DNA of 13,621 nt, from contig JAISXN010000183.1 in NCBI GenBank assembly GCA_031270525.1, positions 1 to 13,621 on the forward strand, in the 5' to 3' direction. Below the pieces are notes generated by a model. It was not told the origin of the DNA, made no database searches, and saw nothing but the letters and a program-made list of their open reading frames with translations. The position numbers and the translations under genes were made by a program. Below are positions 1-7,723 of the stretch, one piece after another. Position 1 is the stretch's first letter; every line of letters starts with the position of its first letter. This DNA comes from Candidatus Symbiothrix sp. (lineage in GTDB: Bacteria; Bacteroidota; Bacteroidia; Bacteroidales; Azobacteroidaceae).

Positions 1-143
1 ATGTCCAAAAACCGTCAAAAACCGGCTGTTTTGCCCCAAATTTTAGTTTTTGTGGTGATTTTTCACCTAAAATCCGAAAAGCATCCTCGCCACGATTTTT
101 TTTGTCCGGTAAATCTAAAACTCGTCGCCTGAAAAGAAAAAAT
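1..143. other. Non-coding stretch with nested palindrome
   Basis: No gene is supported here. A 43-codon frame opens at base 1 and stops at 132, but it has no family resemblance and looks like chance. Visible structure is a direct repeat of CAAAAACCG (6-14 and 16-24) and a nested palindrome: GGTGA (54-58) pairs with TCACC (63-67) around a TTTT loop, and ATTTTA (40-45) pairs with TAAAAT (68-73) outside it. It could be the non-coding end of a mobile element lying to the left, but no transposase is visible. Confidence 0.3.
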
Positions 144-169
144 GAGGCTGACTCTTTTGAGACAGCCTC
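144..169 (-). terminator. Strong hairpin, probable rho-independent terminator for leftward transcription
   Basis: Arms GAGGCTG (144-150) and CAGCCTC (163-169) are perfectly complementary. The stem continues through one A:A mismatch into CTC/GAG around a TTTT loop. On the minus strand the hairpin runs straight into ATTTTTTCTTTTC, the U-tract expected of an intrinsic terminator; on the plus strand the following bases are not T-rich. It lies about 150 nt past the stop of the minus-strand gene at 318-699, which it could terminate. An alternative is the terminal inverted repeat of an insertion sequence. Confidence 0.6.
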
Positions 170-317
170 GTTCATTATTCCTTATTTATCTGATTATAAA
201 AACAATAGACGTCGATAAAAAAAGAGCAGGTAACGGATAAGTAACGAGCCAAACACTTTGGTTTACTATGTTTTGCAACGTTTCAAATATCTCATTTGCA
301 AAATTAGAAAATGTATT
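170..317. other. Intergenic, nothing recognised
   Basis: This AT-rich spacer lies between the hairpin at 144-169 and the stop of the minus-strand gene. It would be the 3' untranslated part of that transcript. I see no RNA gene, promoter or repeat in it. Confidence 0.4.
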
Positions 318-699
318 TTAATTATCCAAACTTTTTGCAGGACAATTAAACAATTTTTCCAACTGAAAACCATCCAGACTGTAATTCAGAATTTTAAAGC
401 GAATTTTTGCGCCGTTTCTTATTTCCGTTTCATTTGTGCCTCCTGCCATGCTGCAATTAAAATTTACAGAATCAACCGAAAGAACAAGTTCGTCGCTTGC
501 AGGGGTAGAATATTCACCATAAATATTTGTAAAACAGGAATTTCCGCAAGGTTGTTGGTCGAAACTGTAGAATGTGCCGTAGAAAAAAAAACGGACAAAA
601 ATACCCCAATTGTCTTCGATATTTCCGGCATCGTTTTTGGCTGTAAACAAACAACCATCCTGCACACAAAGTTGAAACTAACAATACTGTATTTTTCAT
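318..699 (-). pseudogene. Small secreted protein, frameshifted near its signal peptide; function unknown
   Basis: On the minus strand an ATG at 697-699 begins a plausible Sec signal (MKNTVLLVSTLCAG), but that frame soon turns into arginine-rich nonsense. The convincing protein body lies in another frame, open from a TAG at about 678-680 to the TAA at 318-320; its first usable start is a GTG at 663-665 giving 115 residues. One extra base, or two missing ones, in roughly 661-678 would join the two. The body contains four cysteines, aromatic-rich beta-strand-like segments and the stretch NIYGEYSTPASDELVLSVDS, faintly reminiscent of small exported META/HslJ-like domains; that likeness is weak. 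The terminator at 144-169 lies downstream. It may be a decayed gene or a sequencing error. The plus-strand frame covering 258-722 is its antisense shadow. Confidence 0.5.
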
Positions 700-795
700 T
701 GTGTTATTTTTTAAATTTATGAGAATTACAAGAAAGCACTTATTTCTAAATAGAAAAATCAATGTATCGAAAACTTTAAATTATGTGTTTGGGAA

Positions 796-857
796 ATTAC
801 TGCATACATATTTGGCAGGAACGAAAATAACCTTTCGTGCCGGATATTATACCTTTG
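796..857 (+). promoter_or_regulatory. Promoter of the esterase operon: conserved upstream box plus -7 element
   Basis: TACCTTTG at 850-857 matches the Bacteroidota -7 consensus TAnnTTTG, which places transcription start near 864 and leaves a leader of about 58 nt before the ATG at 922. Upstream, 796-818 contains the core CATATTTGGCAG (807-818) preceded by CTG at 800-802. The same box stands before the susC gene with identical spacing to its -7 element (43 bp from core start to TA). The box would centre near -57, an activator position rather than a -33 element. A hybrid two-component or AraC-type regulator is the likely reader, by inference. Confidence 0.55.
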
Positions 858-921
858 TGAAATATTTCTTAAAAGTTCAAATCCGGACTTTAAGTTCACT
901 GGTATTAATTTTTTATTTATC

Positions 922-3612
922 ATGAAAAGACTTATTTTTAAATCAGTATGTATTGCAGTCTGCTGCGTTATTGGAGCATTGCCTGCAAAAGCTTTTTCGG
1001 GCAGTGGAGCGGGGACGCAGGCTGACCCCTATCAAATCATCACAGCAGACCAACTTGATGAAGTGCGAGATGAACCCGCTAAGTTTTATAACTTGATGAA
1101 CGACATTGACCTGACCGCTTGGCTCACTGCCAATTCGCCGGAAGAAGGCTGGAATCCTCTTCCTTTCGCAGGACATTTCAACGGGAACGGGCATTTCGTC
1201 ACAGGAATGAGAATCAACCGGACATCTAACAACGTCGGACTTTTCGGCAGTGTAACCGGTAATGCCGGAATAAGCAATCTCGGTGTAGCCACAGCCGGAA
1301 ACGATACGGTAAAAGGCTCTGAAAATGCAGGAATTTTGGTCGGAGGAATCAATGGCGCAGGTGTTACACTGGCTATCAATAATTGCATAGTCATCGGGAA
1401 TGTCAAGGCAACATCGAGAAATGTTGGTGCATTTCTTGGTTTCAATAATGGAGGAAATATTACGATCGAAAACAGTTATGCTGCGGGCAACGTCGTTTCA
1501 GCGGGTGATGGCGCCGGCGGACTTATCGGTAACTCATGGTCGGGAAGCGGTGCTGTCAGTTGTAATATCACTATACAAAAAAGCTATGCCGTCAACTCGG
1601 TATCGTCCACAGGCGCTGCAGGCGGTCTGCTCGGCGGGGCAAGTGCAAGTTCTTCCACCACAATGGGTGAACAGGCAATCATTCTAAACATATCCAATGC
1701 ATGCGCGGTCAATTCCACAATCAACACTACAACTTCGAGTTTCGGACGGATTTACGGTTATTTAAAAACAGCCAATGCAACCGTAACGCTTAATAACTTT
1801 GCATTTGCAAAAACGCAAGTCAATGGCGTCGCCGTGAACGGAACGGCTACCGATAATAACGGAGAAGACAAATCAGCAAGCGAATTAGCGGCGCAGGCAA
1901 CTTTTGAGGCGGCTACCTGGAATTTTACAAGCATTTGGCAATCAGGCAACGGCAATTACGAACTTCCCGTTCTGAAATCTTTTCCTTTGAGCAAACAGCC
2001 GGTTGCTTCCGTACTTGTCGAACCTCCACTTACGTTTACTCTTCCGGACATTTTGTCCGGTAATATGATTTTGCAACGTAATACTTCTGTCCGCCTGTGG
2101 GGAAAAGCCGCTCAAAACAAGAATGTGCATGTTGTAACAAGTTGGGATAATGGCGAAAAAGACGTAGCCGTCAATGCTGAAGGTTTGTGGGAAACAACCG
2201 TAAATACAGGCGATGCCGGCGGACCTTACAGCATTACTTTTTCGTCGGAAGGCGTTACAAAAACCGTCGGCAATATACTGTTTGGCGAAGTATGGATTTG
2301 CGCCGGACAGTCGAACATGGCTATGCCGCTGCAAGGTTGGGATGGAATGCCCATCGAAAATTCGGCGGCATATATTCGCGAATCAGCCTCACACAATGAT
2401 ATTCGCATGTTTACAGCGAGCCGTAGCGCTTCTCTTGAACCGCAATTCAATACCGGCGGGACATGGCAACCAGCTTCGGCTTCGGCGGCAACATTCAGCG
2501 CCGTCGGCTATCTGTATGCCTTGGAATTGCAGAAAAAATTGAATGTTCCGGTTGGGATGATACATTTAAGCTGGCCAGGGTCGACCGTACAGGCATGGAC
2601 GAGCCGAGAAGTATTGCAACTGTTTCCGGAAGTAAACCTCAACATCAGCGGCGCTCTGACGCAACGGACGCCGACAGTCCTTTACAACGGCATGTTCCAC
2701 CCCGTATCGAAATATTCCGTGAAAGGCGTAATTTGGTATCAGGGCGAAGACAATGTAGGCGCACATGCCTTGTATGCCAAAATCTTCCCTGCATTTGTCC
2801 GGAATTGGCGTACAGACATTGACAGGGGCGATATTCCGTTCTATTATGTAGAATTGGCTCCTTACAAATATCAGGGATCAACACAGACACAGGCAGCTTT
2901 GTTGCGCGAAGTACAGTTCCAATTACAGGATTCACTTGCAAACGCAGCATTGATAAGCGCCGGCGACTTGGGCGAAGAAGAACAGATTCACCCTGCTAAA
3001 AAGTACGAAATCGCACAACGATTGGCTTTCCGTTCGCTGCTGGATACTTACGGTTACAATGAAGAACCTTATACCCATATTCATACGCCGGTTTGTACGC
3101 ACCGGAACATTTCCGGCAACACCATTCTGCTTACATTCGGAAATATCGGTAACGGACTTGCATTTCAAGGCGATCCGGCAACCGCATTTGAAATTGCCGG
3201 CGAAAACAAGGTCTATTACCCCGCAAATGCAAGCATTACCGGTAACCGGATAGAAGTCCGGTCAAGCAATGTGGCAAGTCCGAAAGAAGTGCGTTACGCT
3301 TTCAAAAACTATTTCCAAAGCGTACTGTTTAACAATTACGGCATACCGGTATTCCCATTCCGAACCGATAATTTGCTCGCTGAAACCATCAATTCAATAA
3401 TGGTTAATGATACCGAACCGTTCGTGTATCCTAATCCTACAAACGGAAAACTCTTTGTAAAAGTCGGCGCTACAAGTGGAAAACGCATTTATAACATGAG
3501 CGGAAATATCGTTTTAAGCAGTTTCGCTTCCGAATTAGACCTGTCTGCTTTGCCTTCAGGCATTTACTTCCTTGCAGTGAACGGAACAATACATAAAATT
3601 GTAAAATTATAA
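922..3612 (+). CDS. Exported GLUG / sialate O-acetylesterase-type SGNH esterase with T9SS sorting domain
   Basis: This 896-residue protein probably removes O-acetyl groups from a complex glycan outside the cell. Residues 1-25 are a Sec signal ending in AKA. Residues about 27-352 are GLUG-type repeats (for example GGLIGNS, GGLLGGA, each followed by an NSYA- or SYAV-like strand), probably an adhesive or beta-helical module. From about 370 to 825 is the SASA/SGNH esterase: entry segment ILSGNMILQR, nucleophile block GQSNM (Ser464), WYQGE (605-609) and the catalytic-His block IHP (His690). The acidic residue usually just before IHP is Gln688 here, with Glu685-687 and Asp682 nearby as possible partners. 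Residues about 834-896 (YPNPTNGKLFV to the terminal KIVKL) form a Por-type T9SS sorting domain. It is first in an operon with the GH2-GH28 gene. The true substrate may be an acetylated polysaccharide rather than sialic acid. Confidence 0.9.
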   Translation: MKRLIFKSVCIAVCCVIGALPAKAFSGSGAGTQADPYQIITADQLDEVRDEPAKFYNLMNDIDLTAWLTANSPEEGWNPLPFAGHFNGNGHFVTGMRINRTSNNVGLFGSVTGNAGISNLGVATAGNDTVKGSENAGILVGGINGAGVTLAINNCIVIGNVKATSRNVGAFLGFNNGGNITIENSYAAGNVVSAGDGAGGLIGNSWSGSGAVSCNITIQKSYAVNSVSSTGAAGGLLGGASASSSTTMGEQAIILNISNACAVNSTINTTTSSFGRIYGYLKTANATVTLNNFAFAKTQVNGVAVNGTATDNNGEDKSASELAAQATFEAATWNFTSIWQSGNGNYELPVLKSFPLSKQPVASVLVEPPLTFTLPDILSGNMILQRNTSVRLWGKAAQNKNVHVVTSWDNGEKDVAVNAEGLWETTVNTGDAGGPYSITFSSEGVTKTVGNILFGEVWICAGQSNMAMPLQGWDGMPIENSAAYIRESASHNDIRMFTASRSASLEPQFNTGGTWQPASASAATFSAVGYLYALELQKKLNVPVGMIHLSWPGSTVQAWTSREVLQLFPEVNLNISGALTQRTPTVLYNGMFHPVSKYSVKGVIWYQGEDNVGAHALYAKIFPAFVRNWRTDIDRGDIPFYYVELAPYKYQGSTQTQAALLREVQFQLQDSLANAALISAGDLGEEEQIHPAKKYEIAQRLAFRSLLDTYGYNEEPYTHIHTPVCTHRNISGNTILLTFGNIGNGLAFQGDPATAFEIAGENKVYYPANASITGNRIEVRSSNVASPKEVRYAFKNYFQSVLFNNYGIPVFPFRTDNLLAETINSIMVNDTEPFVYPNPTNGKLFVKVGATSGKRIYNMSGNIVLSSFASELDLSALPSGIYFLAVNGTIHKIVKL

Positions 3613-3619
3613 TCCACAA

Positions 3620-4912
3620 ATGAAGCCGATGAAACACCTGTTTATTCTATATCTTATATTATTGCATTTCACATTTGCCTTTGCAGCCCCTGAAAGAACA
3701 GAAATTCAAGATGGATGGAAATTCCGGATGGCCCGTATGGGCAATTGGTATTCTGCAACTGTACCGGGTACTGTTCATACCGACCTGATGAACAATGGCA
3801 TGATCGATGACCCCTTTTCCGGTTTAAACGAGCGGGCAGTGCAATGGATTGACAAGGAAGACTGGGTTTACGAAACCACATTCAAGCTTTCTGCCGGAAC
3901 GCTTGCAAAAAATAATATCCGTTTGTTTTTCAAAGGTCTGGATACTTATGCTGATGTTTATCTGAACGATAAGAAAGTTTTGGAAGCCGGCAATATGTTT
4001 CGAGAATGGAAGATTGATATTAAAACACAAGCAAAAGAAGGCGGCAACAAACTGCGGATTTATTTTCACTCGCCCATCAAAAGGGCCATGGAATTTTACG
4101 ATACTTCCGAAATAAAATACCGGGTTTCGGACGCAAGCGATTTGTCGCAAAATGGAGGCGTCTTCAACAAAAAACTCAGTCCTTATGTGCGTAAAGCGGC
4201 TTATCATTTCGGTTGGGACTGGGGGCCGCGCCTCGTAACTTCCGGCATTTGGCGGCCTGTTTTTCTGGAAGCATGGGACGATGCAATCATTGAGAATGTT
4301 CAGATTCAACAAAATAATGTAACAGCCGAAAATGCCGAAATTACCGAAACTGTCGAGATTCTGGCAGACAAGGATTTTTCAGGTGCGAAAATTCTGGTTT
4401 CGGACGAAAAAAACGGAATAATTTTGAGCAATACCACAACCGATTTAAAAGCAGGTTTGAACAAGGTTAATATCCGTTTTTCAATCAAAAATCCGCGACT
4501 TTGGTGGAGCCGTGGTTTGGGCGAACAGTATTTGTATAAATTCAAAACACAAATTGTAGAAAACAATGAAGTTGTTGATTATAAAACAGAAAAAACAGGT
4601 ATCCGTTCGCTGAAGGCAATACGCCGTCCCGACAAATCCGGTCTTGGACTGCATTTTGAAATCAATGGAATCCCTATTTTTGCCAAAGGCGCTAATTACA
4701 TTCCCTGCGACAATTTCTTGCCGCGCATCACTCGTGAAATTTATCAAAAAACCATTCAGGATGCAGCAAGTGTAAATATGAATATGCTTCGCGTATGGGG
4801 AGGCGGTATTTACGAAGATGATTATTTCTACAACTTTGCGATGAATACGGCATTCTGGTTTGGCAAGATTTTATGTTTGCCTGTAAAACCTATCCTTCCG
4901 AAGGTGAATTGA
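3620..4912 (+). CDS. GH2 beta-mannosidase, N-terminal part, frameshifted
   Basis: This encodes the front half of a family GH2 beta-mannosidase, which releases terminal beta-linked mannose. Residues 1 to about 22 are a Sec signal (cut near FAFA|APE). Next come the sugar-binding-like domain (WYSATVPGTVHTDLM, YHFGWDWGPRLVTSGIW), the immunoglobulin-like domain (NPRLWWSRGLGEQYLY) and the start of the TIM barrel (FAKGANYIPCDNFLPR, MLRVWGGGIYEDDYFYN). After Asn405 the frame is wrong. Shifting one base at 4835-4837 gives NLCDEYGILVWQDFMFACK, the expected continuation, which runs directly into the next entry. The 25 residues after 405 are therefore off-frame, and both catalytic glutamates lie in the second part. 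The ATG is 7 nt after the esterase stop, so the two are co-transcribed. The lost base could be a real mutation or a sequencing error; no slippery heptamer is present to support programmed frameshifting. Confidence 0.85.
   Translation: MKPMKHLFILYLILLHFTFAFAAPERTEIQDGWKFRMARMGNWYSATVPGTVHTDLMNNGMIDDPFSGLNERAVQWIDKEDWVYETTFKLSAGTLAKNNIRLFFKGLDTYADVYLNDKKVLEAGNMFREWKIDIKTQAKEGGNKLRIYFHSPIKRAMEFYDTSEIKYRVSDASDLSQNGGVFNKKLSPYVRKAAYHFGWDWGPRLVTSGIWRPVFLEAWDDAIIENVQIQQNNVTAENAEITETVEILADKDFSGAKILVSDEKNGIILSNTTTDLKAGLNKVNIRFSIKNPRLWWSRGLGEQYLYKFKTQIVENNEVVDYKTEKTGIRSLKAIRRPDKSGLGLHFEINGIPIFAKGANYIPCDNFLPRITREIYQKTIQDAASVNMNMLRVWGGGIYEDDYFYNFAMNTAFWFGKILCLPVKPILPKVN
4835..4837 (+). other. Single-base deletion site breaking the GH2 reading frame
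   Basis: Family motifs are continuous across this point only if one base is restored: GGIYEDDYFYN in the first frame continues as (L)CDEYGILVWQDF in the second. The mannosidase and GH28 parts together would then be one protein of about 1350 residues. Confidence 0.85.
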
Positions 4913-7671
4913 TGGAAAATATCCGTCAGGAAGCGGTTGATAATGTTCGGCGCTTGCGAAATCATGCATGTTTAGCTCTTTGGTGCGGGAACAACGAAAT
5001 TATGGACGCACTTTATAATTGGGGCAACGACGGTAAAGGATGGCTTGAAGAATATCGCCGGCAAAACAATGCCGAAGCTGCCGAAACGGTTTGGCAACAG
5101 TATTACTCGCTTTTCCACGAAGTATTGCCCGAAATAGTTGCACAAAACGACCCAAGTACATTCTATGTTCCTTCGTCGCCTTACAACGATATGAAAGGAA
5201 CGCGCTCCGAAAATTCGGGCGATATGCACTATTGGACGGCATGGAGCAATGCATTACCCATTTCTACATTCAATGAAGTGAAAAGCCGTTTTTTCAGCGA
5301 ATATGGTTTTCAATCTTTTCCGGTTTTCGAGTCGGTAAAAAAATTTGCACCCAACGAGCGCGATTGGGATATTGCGTCGGAAGTAATGATGTGGCACCAA
5401 CGGGGTGGCAGCAAGGCCAACCAACGCATCGAAACCTGTATGAATAACGAATACGGGAAACCGAAAGATTTTGAATCTTTACTATATCTCAGTCAGGTAT
5501 TGCAGGGCGACGCGATGAAAATCGCAATGGAATCGCACCGCCGGAATATGCCTTTTTGTATGGGTAGTTTGTATTGGCAGATAAACGATTGCTGGCCTGT
5601 GGCTTCGTGGTCGAGCCGCGATTATTACGGGCGATGGAAAGCGCAGCATTATTTTGCTCGAAAAGCATACGACGATGTACTCGTTACGGCAAACGAAGAA
5701 AACGGCGAATGGACTGTTTACACCGTTTCCGACCGGTTGAAAGCCTTCAAAGCCGATTTGGAAGTAATTTTAATTACGCTCGACGGAAACGAAGTGAATC
5801 GATACAAAAAAACGCTTACTGTTCAGGCAAATACAAGCACAGAAAGTTTTTCGGTAAACGAAAACGAATTGCTCAGAGGCCACTCCAAAGACAATGTTGT
5901 TGTACATCTGAAACTGAAAGAAAAGAACGGAAAAATTTACGCTAACAATTATTTTTTACTGCGGCAAAAAGAGATGAATTTTCCGCAAGTTAAAATTAGT
6001 CAGGCAATTATTCCGGTTGAAGGCGGATTTGAATTATCCCTGTCGGCAAACAAGTTTGCTCGTGCGGTGTTTGTGTCGGTGGAAGATGAAAAAACGGAAT
6101 TTTCGGATAATTTTATTGATATTCTTCCAAATACAACCGAAAAAATCATCATTAAAACCGGACTTTCACAAAGAGAATTACTTGAATCATTGAAAATAAC
6201 ATCTTTGTCCGAAAGTCTGGAAGTTCAGCGCCGTGAAAATGTTGGAAATTCCGAATTTAACATTCTGAAATTCGATGCAAAAGGCGATGGAAAAACCATC
6301 AATACAAGCGCTATTCAAACAGCCATCGATCAATGCGTTGCAAGCGGCGGCGGAAAAGTGATTGTTCCTGCCGGCGTTTTCGTTACCGGAACGCTTTACA
6401 TGAAAGACAATGTTACGCTTTATATTTCCGAAAACGCTACCTTAAAAGGCAGTCCTTCGTTTGCCGATTATCCGGATAACCGGGTAAAATATGTCAATTC
6501 TTTTTCGTATCCCGGAAAACCTTTCGGCAACAAGGCATTGATTTTCGGTGAAAATCTGCACAATATCTCAATTACCGGAAAAGGCGCAATCGACGGTAAT
6601 GGCGACAGTTTCGAATTTCAACTCGGCAACGACAACAATCCTCAAAGCCGGCAGCGTCCAAGCGTAATCTGCTTTATCAAATGCAATTCGGTAAAGGTAG
6701 AAGGCTTACGCTTGCAAAATTCCGCTTATTGGATGCAAAATTATATCGGCTGCGATACGCTGACGCTTAGGAATTTGAATATTTATAATCACAGCAATTA
6801 TAACCAGGATGCAATGGACATTGACGCGAGCAATGTACTGGTAGAAAATTGCGTGATCGATGCCGACGACGATGGCGTTTGCCTGAAAAGCCATAATGCC
6901 GACCGCATTGTAGAAAATATTGTAGTTCGGAATTGTACGATCGCTTCCAATTGCAATGCTGTGAAATTCGGTACAAAATCGGACGGTGGTTTCCGCAATG
7001 TACAAATATCCAACTGTATTATTCACAAAGCCTCAGCCGACCATATTCGTCACTGGCAGGAAAATTTGAAATTTATTGAGTTGCCGGTAACCGTTATTTC
7101 GGGTTTTGCATTTGAATCGGTTGATGGAGGTATTATTGAAAACATTGAAGTTTCAGACATTACAATGACGGATGTTCAAACTCCGGTTTTTGTAATTCTT
7201 GGTCGCCGTAATACCGGTCAGGCAGGCGACCCTGCGTTCTACAAAGTGAATAATCCCGTCGATGCAAGTCTGAAAACAGGTTACGCACGCAACATTTCTT
7301 TCAAAAATATTACGGCTGTTTCACATAGCAAAATGGCAAGTTCCGTTACGGCTTCGGCAGGGAACTTCGTGGAAAATATCCGTTTTGAGAATGTGAAAAT
7401 CAGCACGATGGGCAAAGGAACACTCGAAGAGGCTTCTGTCAATCTCAATGAATATGCAGGCGCTTATCCCGAAAACCGAATGTATGGACAGGTTTATCCT
7501 TCGAGCGGATTTTTCTTCCGGCACGTAAAAAACGTTTCACTGAAAAATGTAGAATTAACGGTGCGCAATAAAGATTTTCGTCCGGCAATTATTTTCGACG
7601 ATGTATTTCAGGCAACTATAAGCAACTTGAAATCCGATTCTCCGGTTGGCAAGTTTTCAAGTTTTAGATAA
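4873..7671 (+). CDS. GH2 beta-mannosidase catalytic half fused to a GH28-like beta-helix hydrolase
   Basis: The first internal ATG gives 932 residues, but the true reading continues from the frame at 3620, since this part has no signal peptide. Residues 1 to about 455 complete the beta-mannosidase: acid/base GNNE (Glu42), nucleophile SEYGFQSFP (Glu143), and C-terminal sandwich domains ending near SLKITSLSESL. After a short linker, residues from about 468 are a GH28-type right-handed beta-helix opening with FNILKFDAKGDGKTINTSAI. Candidate catalytic acids are in NQDAMDID (Asp646) and DADDDGVCLKS (Asp665-667). The classical GHG histidine and RIK arginine/lysine of polygalacturonases are not evident; instead NCNAVKFGTKSDGGF and ESVDGG appear, as I recall from a divergent bacterial GH28-like group. 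Its substrate is uncertain, probably a uronate- or rhamnose-linked glycan. There is no T9SS tail, so a periplasmic site is likely. Confidence 0.85.
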   Translation: MFACKTYPSEGELMENIRQEAVDNVRRLRNHACLALWCGNNEIMDALYNWGNDGKGWLEEYRRQNNAEAAETVWQQYYSLFHEVLPEIVAQNDPSTFYVPSSPYNDMKGTRSENSGDMHYWTAWSNALPISTFNEVKSRFFSEYGFQSFPVFESVKKFAPNERDWDIASEVMMWHQRGGSKANQRIETCMNNEYGKPKDFESLLYLSQVLQGDAMKIAMESHRRNMPFCMGSLYWQINDCWPVASWSSRDYYGRWKAQHYFARKAYDDVLVTANEENGEWTVYTVSDRLKAFKADLEVILITLDGNEVNRYKKTLTVQANTSTESFSVNENELLRGHSKDNVVVHLKLKEKNGKIYANNYFLLRQKEMNFPQVKISQAIIPVEGGFELSLSANKFARAVFVSVEDEKTEFSDNFIDILPNTTEKIIIKTGLSQRELLESLKITSLSESLEVQRRENVGNSEFNILKFDAKGDGKTINTSAIQTAIDQCVASGGGKVIVPAGVFVTGTLYMKDNVTLYISENATLKGSPSFADYPDNRVKYVNSFSYPGKPFGNKALIFGENLHNISITGKGAIDGNGDSFEFQLGNDNNPQSRQRPSVICFIKCNSVKVEGLRLQNSAYWMQNYIGCDTLTLRNLNIYNHSNYNQDAMDIDASNVLVENCVIDADDDGVCLKSHNADRIVENIVVRNCTIASNCNAVKFGTKSDGGFRNVQISNCIIHKASADHIRHWQENLKFIELPVTVISGFAFESVDGGIIENIEVSDITMTDVQTPVFVILGRRNTGQAGDPAFYKVNNPVDASLKTGYARNISFKNITAVSHSKMASSVTASAGNFVENIRFENVKISTMGKGTLEEASVNLNEYAGAYPENRMYGQVYPSSGFFFRHVKNVSLKNVELTVRNKDFRPAIIFDDVFQATISNLKSDSPVGKFSSFR
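7378..7639 (+). repeat. Upstream copy of a 262-bp duplication (inside the GH28 3' end)
   Basis: Bases 7378-7639 recur at 13290-13551 (constant offset 5912) with six substitutions and no gaps. This copy is in frame within the GH28-like domain and ends 10 codons before its stop codon. Confidence 0.95.
7624..7663 (+). repeat. 9-bp inverted repeat at the end of the GH28 reading frame
   Basis: AACTTGAAA (7624-7632) and TTTCAAGTT (7655-7663) are exact inverted repeats with a 22-nt loop; the right arm ends just before the TAA at 7669-7671 and runs into TTAG. It could act as a weak terminator between the two operons, although the stem is AT-rich. The downstream duplicate breaks off inside this loop. 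Confidence 0.35.
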
Positions 7672-7723
7672 CCACGTTTAACAGGTCCATTTGCGACAAA
7701 ATCGTATTTCCTCTCTTTTGTAC

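Noticed and set aside
1..132. 43-codon frame starting at the first base
   Set aside because: No recognisable motif or upstream context, and it overlaps a palindrome; length is within chance expectation.
258..722. Plus-strand open frame of 154 codons
   Set aside because: It lies antisense to the minus-strand protein at 318-699. Its translation is a run of Ile, Lys, Phe and Cys without domain logic, whereas the opposite strand reads as a plausible exported protein with a terminator downstream.
811..814. TTTG in the conserved box as the -33 promoter element
   Set aside because: The gap to TAnnTTTG is 35 bp at both promoters, too long for the usual -33/-7 spacing of about 19 bp; an upstream activator site fits better.
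4832..4840. Programmed -1 ribosomal frameshift joining the two GH2 parts
   Set aside because: The sequence CAACTTTGCG has no X XXY YYZ slippery heptamer and no stable structure is evident just downstream; GH2 enzymes do not normally use recoding. A lost base is simpler.
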